Shown: positions 63,969 through 64,000 of the stretch, piece after piece
Layout: the number at the start of each line of letters is the position of its first letter
Position numbering within the stretch: position 1 is the first letter of the stretch
Source of the DNA: an uncultured Rhodopila sp.
GTDB lineage: Bacteria > Pseudomonadota > Alphaproteobacteria > Acetobacterales > Acetobacteraceae
Reading direction: 5' to 3'
Assembly: GCA_903932145.1 (NCBI GenBank)
Contig: CAIZFE010000056.1
Coordinates: 1-64,000, forward strand
Length of the DNA stretch: 64,000 bases
Notes under the pieces: generated by a model
The model's database searches: none
What the model was told of the DNA's origin: nothing
The model's input: the letters and a program-made list of their open reading frames with translations, nothing else
Program-made: the position numbers and the translations under genes

Positions 63969-64000
63969 AAGTGCACGGTAGCGTATTGCACGCAAAGTCA

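Overview
The window is a 64 kb chromosomal segment of a high-GC alphaproteobacterium. The block lpxC-bamD-recN-ligA, the operon rplY-pth-ychF, an lpxK-waaA-DUF374 lipid A/Kdo operon, a UbiM-type ubiquinone hydroxylase and a TIGR02302/DUF4175 protein next to lysA suggest Rhodospirillales, most likely Acetobacteraceae. Genus and species cannot be told from the sequence alone. No tRNA, rRNA, CRISPR array, complete insertion sequence or prophage was recognised.

Layout. 1-4.2 kb: a more AT-rich accessory region on the minus strand. It has a regulator/GTPase fusion (Xre-type helix-turn-helix plus dynamin-like GTPase plus membrane-inserting segment), a small glycine-zipper membrane protein, the start of a third gene cut by the window edge, and an orphan minimal nucleotidyltransferase. 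4.4-16.2 kb: small hypothetical proteins, rplY-pth-ychF, a LysR/MFS divergent pair, a DUF3455 protein, an orphan PhnD-like binding protein, a D-2-hydroxyacid dehydrogenase, a diverged hicAB module and ubiM. 16.4-22.3 kb: the envelope/DNA repair core ligA, recN, bamD, lpxC. 22.5-33.8 kb: an RraA-like protein, then a surface polysaccharide locus (three membrane acyltransferases, a GT2, a Wzx-like flippase, a GT4, and a deacetylase-GT4 fusion). 33.8-39.6 kb: a dppABCDF-type peptide ABC transporter. 39.6-47.3 kb: a chimeric parD/parE remnant, an ABM monooxygenase, a HAD hydrolase, the lpxK-waaA-DUF374 operon, and a HicB-like/hydrolase/Ldh operon. 47.4-52.5 kb: a candidate small RNA, a decayed hicAB, and a branched-chain amino acid type ABC transporter. 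52.6-61.1 kb: a GT4 and metallophosphoesterase pair, a diacylglycerol-kinase-like protein, a phosphonate monoester hydrolase/sulfatase, TIGR02302 and lysA. 61.3-64 kb: a dodecin-like protein, a MazEF-like module, an Xre/RES module and a hypothetical protein.

Themes. Housekeeping envelope genes (lipid A, Kdo transfer, outer-membrane assembly) are interleaved with surface-glycan genes. The window also has a high density of toxin-antitoxin type loci, several visibly broken. The most promising candidate for an undescribed system is the helix-turn-helix/dynamin-like GTPase with its small membrane partner at the left edge. Starts were moved from the longest ORF to internal codons where a ribosome binding site or family length argued for it.
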